From: Lysobacter changpingensis
GTDB taxonomy: Bacteria > Pseudomonadota > Gammaproteobacteria > Xanthomonadales > Xanthomonadaceae
DNA length: 64,000 nucleotides
Direction: 5' to 3'
Assembly: GCF_017308985.1 (NCBI RefSeq)
Contig: NZ_JADWPE010000007.1
Span: 186,001-250,000 of the forward strand
Of the stretch, positions 28,250 through 36,095 are shown in pieces (the stretch's first letter is position 1; each line of letters opens with the position of its first letter). The notes beneath the pieces were generated by a model that was not told the DNA's origin, ran no database searches, and saw only the letters and a program-made list of their open reading frames with translations. A program made the position numbers and the translations under genes.

Positions 28250-29572
28250 CTACGGCCCGCGCACCACCACGCCCTGCTTCATCACCAGCAGCGGCGTCTG
28301 CGTCGCGCGGATGTCTTGCAGCACGTTGCCCGGGACAGCGACGATGTCGGCGGCCTTGCCGGCTTCCAGCGTACCGGTCTCCTGCTCGATGCCCAGCAGT
28401 TTCGCCGAGCCCTGGCTGCTGGTGAGCAGCGCCGCCGATGGCGTCATGCCCAGGTCGACCATGTCGCCGAATTCCTGCGCGTTCATCCCGTGCGGGTACA
28501 CCGCCGCGTCCGTGCCCAGTGCGATCGGCACGCCCACGCGCAGCGCTTCGCGGAACATCGTCTCGTGCGCCGCGCCGGCCGCGCGCGCCTTGGCGCCGAT
28601 CTGCGGCGGATAGGTGTCGGCCTTCTCGACCACCCACACCTGCGTCATGCGCGTCGGCACCAGGTACGTGCCCCTGCTCTTCATCAGCTGCAGCGTCGGC
28701 GTGGTGAGAAAGCTCCCGTGTTCGATCGAATCCACGCCGGCTTCCACCGCGAGCTTCGCGGCGAGGTCGCCATGGCTGTGCGCCGCGACCTTGCGGCCCC
28801 AGGCGTGGGCTTCGCTGACGATCGCGCGCAGCTCGTCGGGCGTGAGCTGCGGCACGTCCACGGGATCGGCTTCCGACAGCACGCCGCCGGAGGCGCAGAT
28901 CTTGATGAGGTCGGCGCCGTACTTCATCTGCTCGCGCGTCGCCAGGCGGCACTGCTCGGCGCCGTTGCACACGCCGTCGCGCGGGCCGAGCGGCGCCACG
29001 CGCTCCGGCGGGAACGGCGCGGCGTCGCAGTGTCCGCCGGTGGAGCCGAGCGCATGCCCGGCGACCAGCATGCGCGGGCCTTCGGCCAGACCGTCGCGGA
29101 TCGCGTTGCGCAGGGCGACGTCGACGAAATCCGGCGCCCCGACCTCGCGCGCGGTGGTGAAGCCCGCCTGCAGCGTCAGCTTCGCGTTGCGCGCGGCGTG
29201 GAAGGACTGCTCGACCGGGAAGCGCAGCAGGTTCTCGTAGAAGCCCTGCGCCCAGTTGTCGTCGTGGTTGGAGGCGATGTGCGTGTGGGCGTCGATGAAG
29301 CCCGGCAGCAGCGTGGCGTCGCCCAGGTCGATGATCTTCGCGCCGGGCGGCACGGCGGCATCGCCGACCGCGGCGATGCGCCCGCCCTGCACGACCACCG
29401 CGCCGGGCGAGACCAGCCGGCCGCTGCGTCCGTCGAACAGGTGCGCGGCCCTCAACACGATGGGCGGGGCCGAGGCGGGCGCGGAAGGCGCGGGGCCCTG
29501 CGCCGACACGGCGGCGGCGATCGACAGCGCAACGGACAGGCCCGCCAAGGCCGCGACGGCACGACGCTTCAT
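28250..29572 (-). CDS. secreted amidohydrolase family protein
   Basis: 440 residues with a signal peptide (about 1-24, ending VSAQ). The metal-dependent hydrolase core includes DAHTHIASN (HxH at about 98-100), KICASGGVLS (carboxylated Lys), AHSHGD, DSIEHGS and the late ALGTDAAV Asp. Closest in pattern to Xaa-Pro dipeptidase/imidazolonepropionase-like amidohydrolases found in the periplasm of Xanthomonadaceae. The exact substrate (dipeptide or cyclic amide) is not evident. Confidence 0.9.
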   Translation of the reverse strand: MKRRAVAALAGLSVALSIAAAVSAQGPAPSAPASAPPIVLRAAHLFDGRSGRLVSPGAVVVQGGRIAAVGDAAVPPGAKIIDLGDATLLPGFIDAHTHIASNHDDNWAQGFYENLLRFPVEQSFHAARNAKLTLQAGFTTAREVGAPDFVDVALRNAIRDGLAEGPRMLVAGHALGSTGGHCDAAPFPPERVAPLGPRDGVCNGAEQCRLATREQMKYGADLIKICASGGVLSEADPVDVPQLTPDELRAIVSEAHAWGRKVAAHSHGDLAAKLAVEAGVDSIEHGSFLTTPTLQLMKSRGTYLVPTRMTQVWVVEKADTYPPQIGAKARAAGAAHETMFREALRVGVPIALGTDAAVYPHGMNAQEFGDMVDLGMTPSAALLTSSQGSAKLLGIEQETGTLEAGKAADIVAVPGNVLQDIRATQTPLLVMKQGVVVRGP

Positions 29573-29689
29573 TCCCTTCCCCTTCGGCGATCACGTTCCG
29601 GCCGAGTCTAGGGGGCGGCCCGGCGCCCGTCTCGTGTCCTGCGACGGCCGGCTGCCAGACTGCGCGCGCTCCTCGTCAGGGAGACTTAT

Positions 29690-29737
29690 CCGGGGCGGCG
29701 CGCGGACTGGGCTTTGCGCGTCGCCCCGGTCTTTTTT
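29690..29737 (+). terminator. strong terminator with no gene upstream on its strand
   Basis: CCGGGGCGGCGCGC (29690-29703) pairs with GCGCGTCGCCCCGG (29716-29729, one G-T), followed by a run of six T. It is oriented for plus-strand transcription, but the upstream gene is on the minus strand, so an unannotated short RNA may end here (about 29590-29737). No ORF of note in between. Confidence 0.65.
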
Positions 29738-29753
29738 CGCCTTCGGCCTTCCC

Positions 29754-29767
29754 TGTAAGCGCTTACC
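29754..29767. promoter_or_regulatory. LacI-family-type palindrome
   Basis: Perfect GTAAGCGCTTAC palindrome with central CG (29755-29766), within TGTAAGCGCTTACC. Its form is that of LacI/GalR operators, yet no such regulator is in the window. It is 140 bases upstream of the RcnB-like gene. Confidence 0.4.
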
Positions 29768-29907
29768 TAAAGGCCCGGTGAAGCATTTCGATGCGGAACC
29801 GCGAACTGCGTCATGGTTCCGCACGAACCCGACTTGCCAGCGCGTGCGGCGCAGTCAGGATCGGTGGCACAAGAACCACCACGCACTCGCATTCAACAGG
29901 GGATTCC

Positions 29908-30255
29908 ATGAAGCGCCTGATTTCGACCCTCGCCGTCGGCTTCCTGCTGCTCTCGCCGGTCGTCGCCTCCGCGTACGACAAGGGCGGTCACGGCCATGGC
30001 CGCGGCCACGACCATCACGACCGTTACGACGACCACGACGACCACCACGACCGTGGTCGCAAGAAGGGCCACTACAAGCACGACTACCGCCGCGGCGTGG
30101 TCTACGTCGAACGCCGCATCTACGTCGACGACTACCCGCGCTACCACCTGCATGCGCCGCCGCCGGGCCACCGCTGGGTGCGCAGCGACGACGGCCGCTA
30201 CCTGCTGATCGCGGTCGCCACCGGCATCATCGCCGACGTGCTGCTGCATCACTGA
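29908..30255 (+). CDS. RcnB family periplasmic protein, His/Asp-rich
   Basis: 115 residues: signal peptide (KRLISTLAVGFLLLSPVVASA), then a very His/Asp-rich segment (about 24-55, with HDHHDRYDDHDDHHD) that should bind metal ions, and the C-terminal RcnB pattern GHRWVRSDDGRYLLIAVATGII. RcnB proteins in the periplasm influence nickel/cobalt balance; metal specificity here is not known. Followed by a strong terminator, so monocistronic. Confidence 0.9.
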   Translation: MKRLISTLAVGFLLLSPVVASAYDKGGHGHGRGHDHHDRYDDHDDHHDRGRKKGHYKHDYRRGVVYVERRIYVDDYPRYHLHAPPPGHRWVRSDDGRYLLIAVATGIIADVLLHH

Positions 30256-30278
30256 TCGCGTCGCGCCCAGATCGCTGG

Positions 30279-30306
30279 AAAGGCCCCGGACTCCGGGGCC
30301 TTTTTT
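30279..30306 (+). terminator. intrinsic terminator of RcnB-like gene
   Basis: AAAGGCCCCGG / CCGGGGCCTTT stem with 3-base loop, then a T-run. Confidence 0.9.
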
Positions 30307-30412
30307 CGTCCACGCTGAACACGGGCGCGGTAACGCCCGCCTTACGCCGCGGTGCGCCGCCGCTAACGCGGCAGTCCCTAGGGTGGCCGTTCCAACCACC
30401 AGCGGAGACACC

Positions 30413-30622
30413 ATGGGCAGCAACAAGCACGCGCAGGAACGGGTCAAGAGCGGCCACACCACGCCGCCCTCGGGCGGCAATCGCGACACCGACCGCGACC
30501 ACGCGATGCGCGCGGGCAAAGACGGGCCGACCCAACGCAAGCACGCGGTGCACAAGGAACCGTCCACGCGCGACGAAGGCCGCGACGACCACCGCACCGG
30601 CAGCGACAAGCGCCACCACTGA
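30413..30622 (+). CDS. tiny charged protein
   Basis: 69 residues, dominated by Lys, Arg, His, Asp and Gly; predicted disordered. Begins MGSNKHAQERVKSGH and ends in KRHH. AGCGGAGACACC precedes the ATG. The next tiny gene starts ten bases after its stop, so the two form an operon. No family recognised; a stress or nucleoid-associated role is conceivable but unsupported. Confidence 0.65.
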   Translation: MGSNKHAQERVKSGHTTPPSGGNRDTDRDHAMRAGKDGPTQRKHAVHKEPSTRDEGRDDHRTGSDKRHH

Positions 30623-30632
30623 GGAGGACGCC

Positions 30633-30812
30633 ATGCGACCGGACAAGCAGAAACTGCAGGCGCAGCAGAAATCGGGCGCCAAGGACCAGAAGAAGGACCT
30701 GGAGAACCGCCGCCAGCCCAAATCGGCCGCCAAGGCCAAGCAGGACGCGGCCGGCGACACCGCGGTGGAGAAGGTGCGCCATCGCGAGCAGAAGGGCCCC
30801 ACCCTGCACTGA
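30633..30812 (+). CDS. tiny basic protein
   Basis: 59 residues rich in Lys, Gln and Ala (begins MRPDKQKLQAQQKSGAKDQ), probably disordered or helical. A strong GAGGAGG lies just before the ATG, which is good evidence for translation despite the small size. Second gene of a two-gene operon with the tiny protein at 30413. Function unknown. Confidence 0.65.
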   Translation: MRPDKQKLQAQQKSGAKDQKKDLENRRQPKSAAKAKQDAAGDTAVEKVRHREQKGPTLH

Positions 30813-30940
30813 TCGGCCGCGCCGCGCCCGGCACACGCCGCCTTCACTTTTCCGTGCACAGACTGAACCGCGCCGCCCACCCGGGCGGCGCGAGCGCGTC
30901 GCCCCTGCGCGATGCGCGATCCCAACGCACGGAGGACGCA

Positions 30941-31543
30941 GTGAAGACTTCCCCGCTCCCGCTCCGCCCCGTTTCCCTCGCCGTCGCCCTGGTCTTCGCC
31001 ATCACCGCCGCGCATGCGGCCAAGCCGACGCCGCCCGATCCCGACCGCAGCGAGACCGCCGCCGTCACCGTGACCGTCGAAGGCAAGGTGACCGACATCG
31101 ACACGCCGAACCGCCTCATCACCGTGCAAGGGCCGGAGGGCAACGAAGTCCAGGTCCACGCCGACGAGACCGTGCGCAACTTCGAGCAGGTGCGCGTCGG
31201 CGACACGGTCTCGCTGGATTACCTGCGCGCCGTCACCGTCGACATCCAGCCCGCCGGCAGCGCCGAACCCGGTGCCTACATCAAGCGCGACGAGGACGTC
31301 GCCAGGACGGGCGAGCGCCCGCGTGCCGGTGCGGCCGAAGTCGTGACGGTGCTCGCGCCGATCCGCGCGATCGACACCAAGAACAACACCATCACCGTCG
31401 AAGGCCCGCGCGGCAACGTCGTCACGCTCGACGTGCGCAAGCCCGAGCACCAGGCACGGCTGGGCCAGCTGAAGGTGGGCGACATGCTGCGCGTCGCGTT
31501 CACCGAAGCGGCGGCGGTGCAGGTGCGGGCGAAGGGACGGTAG
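30941..31543 (+). CDS. periplasmic protein with two similar beta domains
   Basis: 200 residues from a GTG preceded by GGAGG. A signal peptide (about 1-27, ending AAHAA) is followed by two related segments, VTVEGKVTDIDTPNRLITVQGPEGNEV (45-71) and LAPIRAIDTKNNTITVEGPRGNVV (about 135-158), suggesting duplicated OB-like beta barrels of DUF5666 style. Periplasmic; function unknown. An ATG upstream in frame gives a poorer N-terminus without signal peptide at the start. Confidence 0.8.
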   Translation: MKTSPLPLRPVSLAVALVFAITAAHAAKPTPPDPDRSETAAVTVTVEGKVTDIDTPNRLITVQGPEGNEVQVHADETVRNFEQVRVGDTVSLDYLRAVTVDIQPAGSAEPGAYIKRDEDVARTGERPRAGAAEVVTVLAPIRAIDTKNNTITVEGPRGNVVTLDVRKPEHQARLGQLKVGDMLRVAFTEAAAVQVRAKGR

Positions 31544-31569
31544 ACGGCGCAGCGTTTCCGGCCTGCCTT

Positions 31570-31644
31570 TGTAGCCCGGGTAAGCGAAGCGCACCCGGGA
31601 CCTGTCACGCCCACCCCGGGTGCGCTTCGCTTACCCGGGCTACA
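31570..31644. repeat. TGTAGCCCGGG palindromic repeat, copy 4
   Basis: Almost perfect 30-bp arms with a short 15-base centre, between convergent genes. Best-conserved copy and useful as consensus. Confidence 0.92.
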
Positions 31645-31692
31645 AGAACCGATGCGCCGGTGTCGCCGCCCGCCCCGCCCCTCACCCCCAAA

Positions 31693-31713
31693 CCCTCTCC
31701 CGAAGGGAGAGGG
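31693..31713. terminator. CTCTCCC hairpin
   Basis: CCCTCTCCC / GGGAGAGGG with 3-base loop, 16 bases past the stop of the epimerase gene. No clear T-run. Confidence 0.5.
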
Positions 31714-31728
31714 GCCCAAGCGCCGCGC

Positions 31729-32715
31729 TCACGACGCCACCGGATACGGCCCTTCCGCGAACACCTCGTCGTGATACCCCTTGCTGCCCACCGCCTCGGC
31801 GAGCGGGCTGCGGAAATCCTCGCCGCGACGTAGCGCGTCGAGCACGCGCGCGAAGTCGTACTTCGGCCGCCAGCCCAACTGCTCGCGCGCGAGCGCGTTC
31901 ACGTACACGCGGTCGACCTGCGGGAACATCCGCCACCCGCGCGAGGCGTACAGCGCCGGCGCGTCGGGGAAATGCCGCGCCATCACCGCGGCGGCATCGC
32001 GCCGCAGTTCCGGCAGGTCCTCGCGCGTGAACGGCGTCGTCGCCGAGATGATGTAGCGGCCGAAACCGATCGTCTTCGCGCGCTCGACCGCCAGCAGGTG
32101 CGCATCCACCGCGTCGGCGATGTCCACGCGCCGGTACAGCAGTTCGTTCGCCTGGGCATTCGCGGTCGAAAACCCGTTGCGCACGTCGATGCTGTCGTCC
32201 GGCTCGGGGAAGAAACGCGACGTGCGCAGCACCAGCACGGGCAGCCGACGCTTGCGGTAGAACAGCTCGCACAGCTGCTCCGCCGACAGCTTGGTCACGC
32301 CGTAGATGTTCTTCGGGATCGGCGGGACGCTCTCGTCGATCCACGCCGCCGGCTCGCCCATCGCGGGCGTGAGCGCGGCGCCGAACGTGCTGGTCGTGCT
32401 GGTGAAGACGAACGACTCCACGTTCGCGGCCAGTGCCTCCTCCAGCAGCGCCAGCGTGCCGCTGACGTTGGTGTCGATGAAGTCCTGGTGCGGATGCGTC
32501 GCCACGTGGGGCTTGTGCAGGGTCGCGGCGTGGATCACCGCGCGAACGCCCTTCATGTGGCGGCGCACGAAGTCGCGGTCGGCGATCGAGCCGACGTGGT
32601 CGGTGAAGGCGGACGGCTTGATGTCGATGCCGACGGCGGCGCGCCCGGCGGCGCGCAGTTCGCGCATCAGTCCTTCGCCCAGATGGCCTGCGCTGCCGGT
32701 CACGAGAAGGGTCAT
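31729..32715 (-). CDS. NAD-dependent epimerase/dehydratase
   Basis: 328 residues, extended short-chain dehydrogenase fold. N-terminal NAD-binding loop GSAGHLGEG, DTNVSGTLALLEEAL, catalytic FTSTTSTFG serine/threonine region and the YGVTK (YxxxK) pair. Members act on nucleotide sugars or related substrates; nothing adjacent to it makes surface polysaccharide, so the substrate is open. Stand-alone gene. Confidence 0.9.
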   Translation of the reverse strand: MTLLVTGSAGHLGEGLMRELRAAGRAAVGIDIKPSAFTDHVGSIADRDFVRRHMKGVRAVIHAATLHKPHVATHPHQDFIDTNVSGTLALLEEALAANVESFVFTSTTSTFGAALTPAMGEPAAWIDESVPPIPKNIYGVTKLSAEQLCELFYRKRRLPVLVLRTSRFFPEPDDSIDVRNGFSTANAQANELLYRRVDIADAVDAHLLAVERAKTIGFGRYIISATTPFTREDLPELRRDAAAVMARHFPDAPALYASRGWRMFPQVDRVYVNALAREQLGWRPKYDFARVLDALRRGEDFRSPLAEAVGSKGYHDEVFAEGPYPVAS

Positions 32716-32891
32716 GGGAGCGGCTCCGGGGACGTGGGGAGTTCGATTATGCGGGCGATTTGTGGCGCGGCGGCGGCAGGCGCGCTTGCAGGCGATGCCG
32801 GATTGGCCCCACGAACCGCCCCGGCATTGGCTCTTAAAGGGAGCCGTTCGCGGGCCTAACGTCGAGCCTCCCCCACGTCGAGGACACGACG

Positions 32892-33362
32892 ATGACGATC
32901 CGCCCGCTCCTGCGCCACTGTGCAGCGCTGCTGCTCCTGTCCACCTTCGCGCCCGCCTTCGCCGGCGACCAGGACGGCGACGGCCGTGCCCGAGGCTGCG
33001 CGCGCCAGTTCGAACTCGCCCAGCGCATGGACATGGAATCCTTCCGCGATTACGACGCCGAAACCTTCCGCGCCGTGCACGACGAGCGCGCCGTCACCAT
33101 CTTCGCCAGCGGCCACAAGTTCGTCGGCGTCGACGCGATCATGACCGCGCTGGCCAGCCACTTCGCCAACCGCGAGGCGCAGTGGACCTGGACCGAGCTG
33201 TACCGCGTGGTCGACGGCTGCAACTCCGCGTTCATCCTGTACGAGACGGTGTACGAGATCCCGCGCATCGGCTTTCGCCAGCATGCGTATACGGGCGTGA
33301 CTTACAGCCATGACGGGCACCGTTGGCTGGCGATCGCGGATCAGGGGACAGCGTTGCCGTGA
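32892..33362 (+). CDS. secreted NTF2/SnoaL-like protein
   Basis: 156 residues with a signal peptide (RPLLRHCAALLLLSTFAPAFA). The mature part has the cone-shaped NTF2/DUF4440-like pattern FRAVHDERAVTIFASGHKFVGVDAIMTAL and ends with a beta strand HRWLAIADQG. These folds carry binding pockets for small molecules; function unknown. Two cysteines (about 36 and 113) may pair in the periplasm. Confidence 0.82.
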   Translation: MTIRPLLRHCAALLLLSTFAPAFAGDQDGDGRARGCARQFELAQRMDMESFRDYDAETFRAVHDERAVTIFASGHKFVGVDAIMTALASHFANREAQWTWTELYRVVDGCNSAFILYETVYEIPRIGFRQHAYTGVTYSHDGHRWLAIADQGTALP

Positions 33363-33370
33363 GGCCATGG

Positions 33371-33424
33371 GTCCAGCCCCTCTCATTTCGGCGACCGCAG
33401 GGAGTGCAGAGCTGAGAGGGGTTG
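33371..33424. repeat. inverted repeat after NTF2-like gene
   Basis: CCAGCCCCTCTCA (33371-33383) with TGAGAGGGGTTGG (33412-33424), 13 pairs with one G-T, 28-base loop. Possible 3' hairpin of the upstream gene. Confidence 0.5.
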
Positions 33425-33537
33425 GGTGCGGGTCAAGGCGTGCGATGCATCGATGTGGCCGCTGCATGGCGCAAATGCTTCCGCGGTGTGCACGCCATCC
33501 CTCCACACCCCTCCCCTGCAAGCAGGTGCTGGAGCGA

Positions 33538-33951
33538 TCAGCGCGCGCCTTCCAGCGTCCGCTTCATCACCCGCAGCCCCTCTTCGATCATCCCCGCCAC
33601 CGTTGGCGCCGACTCGTCCGGCAACAGGTCCGCGATCCACCGCAGTCGCACGCGATCGCCGTCCAGTTCGAACGCCTGCACCGACGCGTTGTAATGCTCG
33701 AACGTGCCGCCGACCCCGGCCCACGCCACGCGATGCCGTGCGTCGTCGACGTCCAGGATCGGCTCGCGCAGCACCGAGCCGTTGCCGAAGGTCACCACGC
33801 GCACGCGGCCTTCCATGCGGCAGTCGGAGACGAAGCCGGGCACCAGCCGGCGGTGGATGTTGCCGACATCCCGCAGCGCATCCCACGCATCGCGCAGCGG
33901 AACGTCCACCTCGATGTCGCGCTGGATCGAAGCCAAGGCATCGCTCCGCAT
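33538..33951 (-). CDS. SRPBCC family protein
   Basis: 137 residues from the preferred ATG. Pattern VDVPLRDAWDALRDVGNIHRRLVPGF and VVTFGNGSVLREPIL of the polyketide-cyclase/START-like (SRPBCC) fold, a hydrophobic ligand pocket. The frame stays open 156 bases upstream but that part overlaps the sRNA candidate and is not family-like. Function unknown. Confidence 0.87.
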   Translation of the reverse strand: MRSDALASIQRDIEVDVPLRDAWDALRDVGNIHRRLVPGFVSDCRMEGRVRVVTFGNGSVLREPILDVDDARHRVAWAGVGGTFEHYNASVQAFELDGDRVRLRWIADLLPDESAPTVAGMIEEGLRVMKRTLEGAR

Positions 33952-34052
33952 GGACGATTCCGTGCAGCGTGGCCCCGCCAGCACGTGCCCGCCATGCCCG
34001 CGACCGACCTCCCGACAGAAGGCGGTTTTCGGATTCGTCCTATGGAGGGCAC

Positions 34053-34166
34053 ACCGCGCCTGCAACGACCCTGACTGCGGCCGTTGCGAGTCGGCCGGGA
34101 CGCCCACTCTCCCCCAGGGCGTCCACTCCTTTCAGGGCTGCCGCATCCTTCGGCAGCCTTTTTTTT
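34053..34166 (+). ncRNA. small RNA candidate, sX13-like
   Basis: Three hairpins in about 114 bases: GCAACG/CGTTGC (34062-34087) with a loop starting ACCCTG; GGACGCCC/GGGCGTCC (34098-34124) with a C-rich loop ACTCTCCCCCA; and the terminator GGCTGCCG/CGGCAGCC (34136-34158) followed by eight T. The size, three stem-loops and CUCCCC-type loop recall the Xanthomonas sRNA sX13, which pairs with G-rich messages. The 5' end is a guess from a TATGGA box at 34041. Homology was not tested. Confidence 0.55.
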
Positions 34167-34227
34167 CGCCTGCACGCGCCGGCGCCACGCCACGCCGTAT
34201 CCTGTGCGCCCCACGCGGTGCAGCGCC

Positions 34228-34758
34228 ATGCATTCCGAATACGACCCCGACGACAACTTCGCCCGCGCCTTCCACGACGAGGCCGACCTCGACGAGGACG
34301 CCGCGCTCGAAGCGGTGGCCTGGCAATTCCTGCTGCTGGTCAATCCCGGCGACGAGGACGCCGCGCTGGAGCAGTTCGCCGCCTGCCGCGAAGCCCTCGC
34401 CAACGGCACCGAGCCCGTGCAGGCGCTGCGCGAGGCGATCGACTGGCGCGCGGGCTTCCATGTGGACGAGTCCGATCCGGCCGGCCTGATCGAGGTGCTG
34501 GACGAACTCGCCTCGCGCCTGGGGCTGCGCATCGACTGGGGCGAGGACACCGACGACGACGACTTCCTCGCCGATGCCGAAGTCCCCGCGCTCATCAACG
34601 TCGCCTTCGACCGCCTGCGCGAACACCACTACACGCTGTGGACGTGGGAAACCGGCGAGCCCGCGCAGGCCGGCTTCATCACGCGGCAGCGCGACGACGA
34701 GGCGCTGCGGATGGTGGCGGGCGCGCTGGGGTTCCATGTGAGGACCGGGGCGCTGTAG
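34228..34758 (+). CDS. acidic protein, DUF6630-like
   Basis: 176 residues, strongly acidic (begins MHSEYDPDDNFARAFHDEAD; WGEDTDDDDF later). The motif AVAWQFLLLVNPGDEDAALEQF recalls DUF6630 proteins of Xanthomonadaceae; assigned from memory of the pattern. Predicted soluble. Function unknown. The sRNA candidate terminates 62 bases upstream. Confidence 0.8.
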   Translation: MHSEYDPDDNFARAFHDEADLDEDAALEAVAWQFLLLVNPGDEDAALEQFAACREALANGTEPVQALREAIDWRAGFHVDESDPAGLIEVLDELASRLGLRIDWGEDTDDDDFLADAEVPALINVAFDRLREHHYTLWTWETGEPAQAGFITRQRDDEALRMVAGALGFHVRTGAL

Positions 34759-34759
34759 C

Positions 34760-34790
34760 GGGATTCGGAATCGGGATTCGGGATTCGGGA
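34760..34790. repeat. GGGATTCG tandem repeats
   Basis: Four near-copies of GGGATTCG (or GGAATCG) in a row in the convergent gap. Low complexity; no function seen. Confidence 0.6.
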
Positions 34791-34803
34791 GGCACCGGGG
34801 ACG

Positions 34804-35940
34804 TCACCGCATCGGAAGCCTCACCACGAACTGGCTGCCCTTCCCCGGCCCTTCGCTGCGCGCCTGCACGCTGCCGCCGTGCAGTTCGACGATCTTCTTC
34901 ACCAGCGCCAGGCCCAGGCCGAGTCCCAGCTTCGAGCTGTCCATGCGCGGCAGGGTGAACATCTCGAACAGGCGCTCCAGCCGGTCGGGCGCGATGCCGA
35001 TGCCCTCGTCGGCCACGCGCACGATCGCCTCGGCGCCTTCCAGCGTGCCGCTGACCCAGATGCGCCCCGGCAGCGGCGTGTAGCGCAGCGCGTTGGCGAT
35101 CAGGTTCACGAACACCTGCTGCGCGCGCATGCGATCCACATCGAGCACGATCTCGTGCTGTGGCAGCAGCACGCGCACCAGGCGCGTCTCCTGCTGCATC
35201 TGCCGCTGCGCGATGCGCACCGAGCTCTCCAGCAGATCGCGCAGCGAGGTCCGGCTCTTCTGCAGCTGGAAGCCATCGGAAGCCACCTTGCTGTGCTGCA
35301 TCAGGTCCTCGATCAGGCGCACGGCGAGGTTCACGTTGCGCTCGATCACCAGCAGCGGCTCGTCCGTGTTCGGCACCTGGTCGCCGATCCTGCGCTGGAG
35401 CATCCCCGCCGCCAGGCTGATGCCCGACAGCGGATTGCGCAGTTCATGCGCGAGCAGCGCGATCGCCGCGCTCTTGTTCTCGCTCGCCTCGGTCGCGGCG
35501 CGGCAGCGCTTGCGGCTGCTCTCCATCTGCATCTTCACCTCGGTGAGATCGCGGAAGAGCTTCAGGAACGCGCAGCAGTCCATTTCGGCGGTGAATGGCC
35601 CCAGGTACACGGTCACGCCCGACGCCCAGAAACGCGAGCCGTCCAGCCGCGCGAGCCAGCGATCGTCCGACGACGTGCCGCGAGCGCGCGCTTCCACGCG
35701 TTCATGGTCGGGAATGCCGGCTTCCACGTCGCGCGCGGTGAAGATGCGCGCCAGATCCAGGCCGACCAGCCCGCCGGGTTGCGCGCCCAGGATCACCTCC
35801 GCGCCGGCGTTGGTCCACGTGATCCGGCCGTCGGTGCCGATCAGCAGCGCGGCGTGTTCGGGCGAACGCACGGCGAACGCCCAGAGCATTTCCTTGATGA
35901 CCTGTTCGTCCACCGCCGGGGGGCACGTCTGGTCGTTCAT
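34804..35940 (-). CDS. PAS-domain sensor histidine kinase (soluble)
   Basis: 378 residues without membrane helices. A PAS domain (about 18-135, with GRITWTNAGAEVILG) leads through a coiled segment into HisKA with LLAHELRNPLSG (phospho-acceptor His165), then HATPase_c with VNLIANALRY (N box), VADEGIGIAPDRLERLF (G1) and SKLGLGLGLALVKKI (G2). It would sense a cytosolic signal, perhaps redox or ligand, and phosphorylate a response regulator, none of which is adjacent. Divergent from the serine hydrolase gene. Confidence 0.92.
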   Translation of the reverse strand: MNDQTCPPAVDEQVIKEMLWAFAVRSPEHAALLIGTDGRITWTNAGAEVILGAQPGGLVGLDLARIFTARDVEAGIPDHERVEARARGTSSDDRWLARLDGSRFWASGVTVYLGPFTAEMDCCAFLKLFRDLTEVKMQMESSRKRCRAATEASENKSAAIALLAHELRNPLSGISLAAGMLQRRIGDQVPNTDEPLLVIERNVNLAVRLIEDLMQHSKVASDGFQLQKSRTSLRDLLESSVRIAQRQMQQETRLVRVLLPQHEIVLDVDRMRAQQVFVNLIANALRYTPLPGRIWVSGTLEGAEAIVRVADEGIGIAPDRLERLFEMFTLPRMDSSKLGLGLGLALVKKIVELHGGSVQARSEGPGKGSQFVVRLPMR

Positions 35941-36095
35941 GGCCGGATCCCGCGGAGTTCGCTGCCAGTGTGCGACGCGCCACGAACGTTATCCGTGAAG
36001 GATCGCGTGCAAATTCGGTTGGGCCGCGTCGTTTCATCGCTGCAACGTCGCGCGCGTGCCGCTACGCTTGAGTCCGTCCCCCATCGAGCCGGCCG

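Noticed and set aside
31570-31644. CRISPR-like or integron attC-like repeats
   Set aside because: The palindromes are dispersed singly with different centres, not arrays with spacers and no integrase or cas gene is near.
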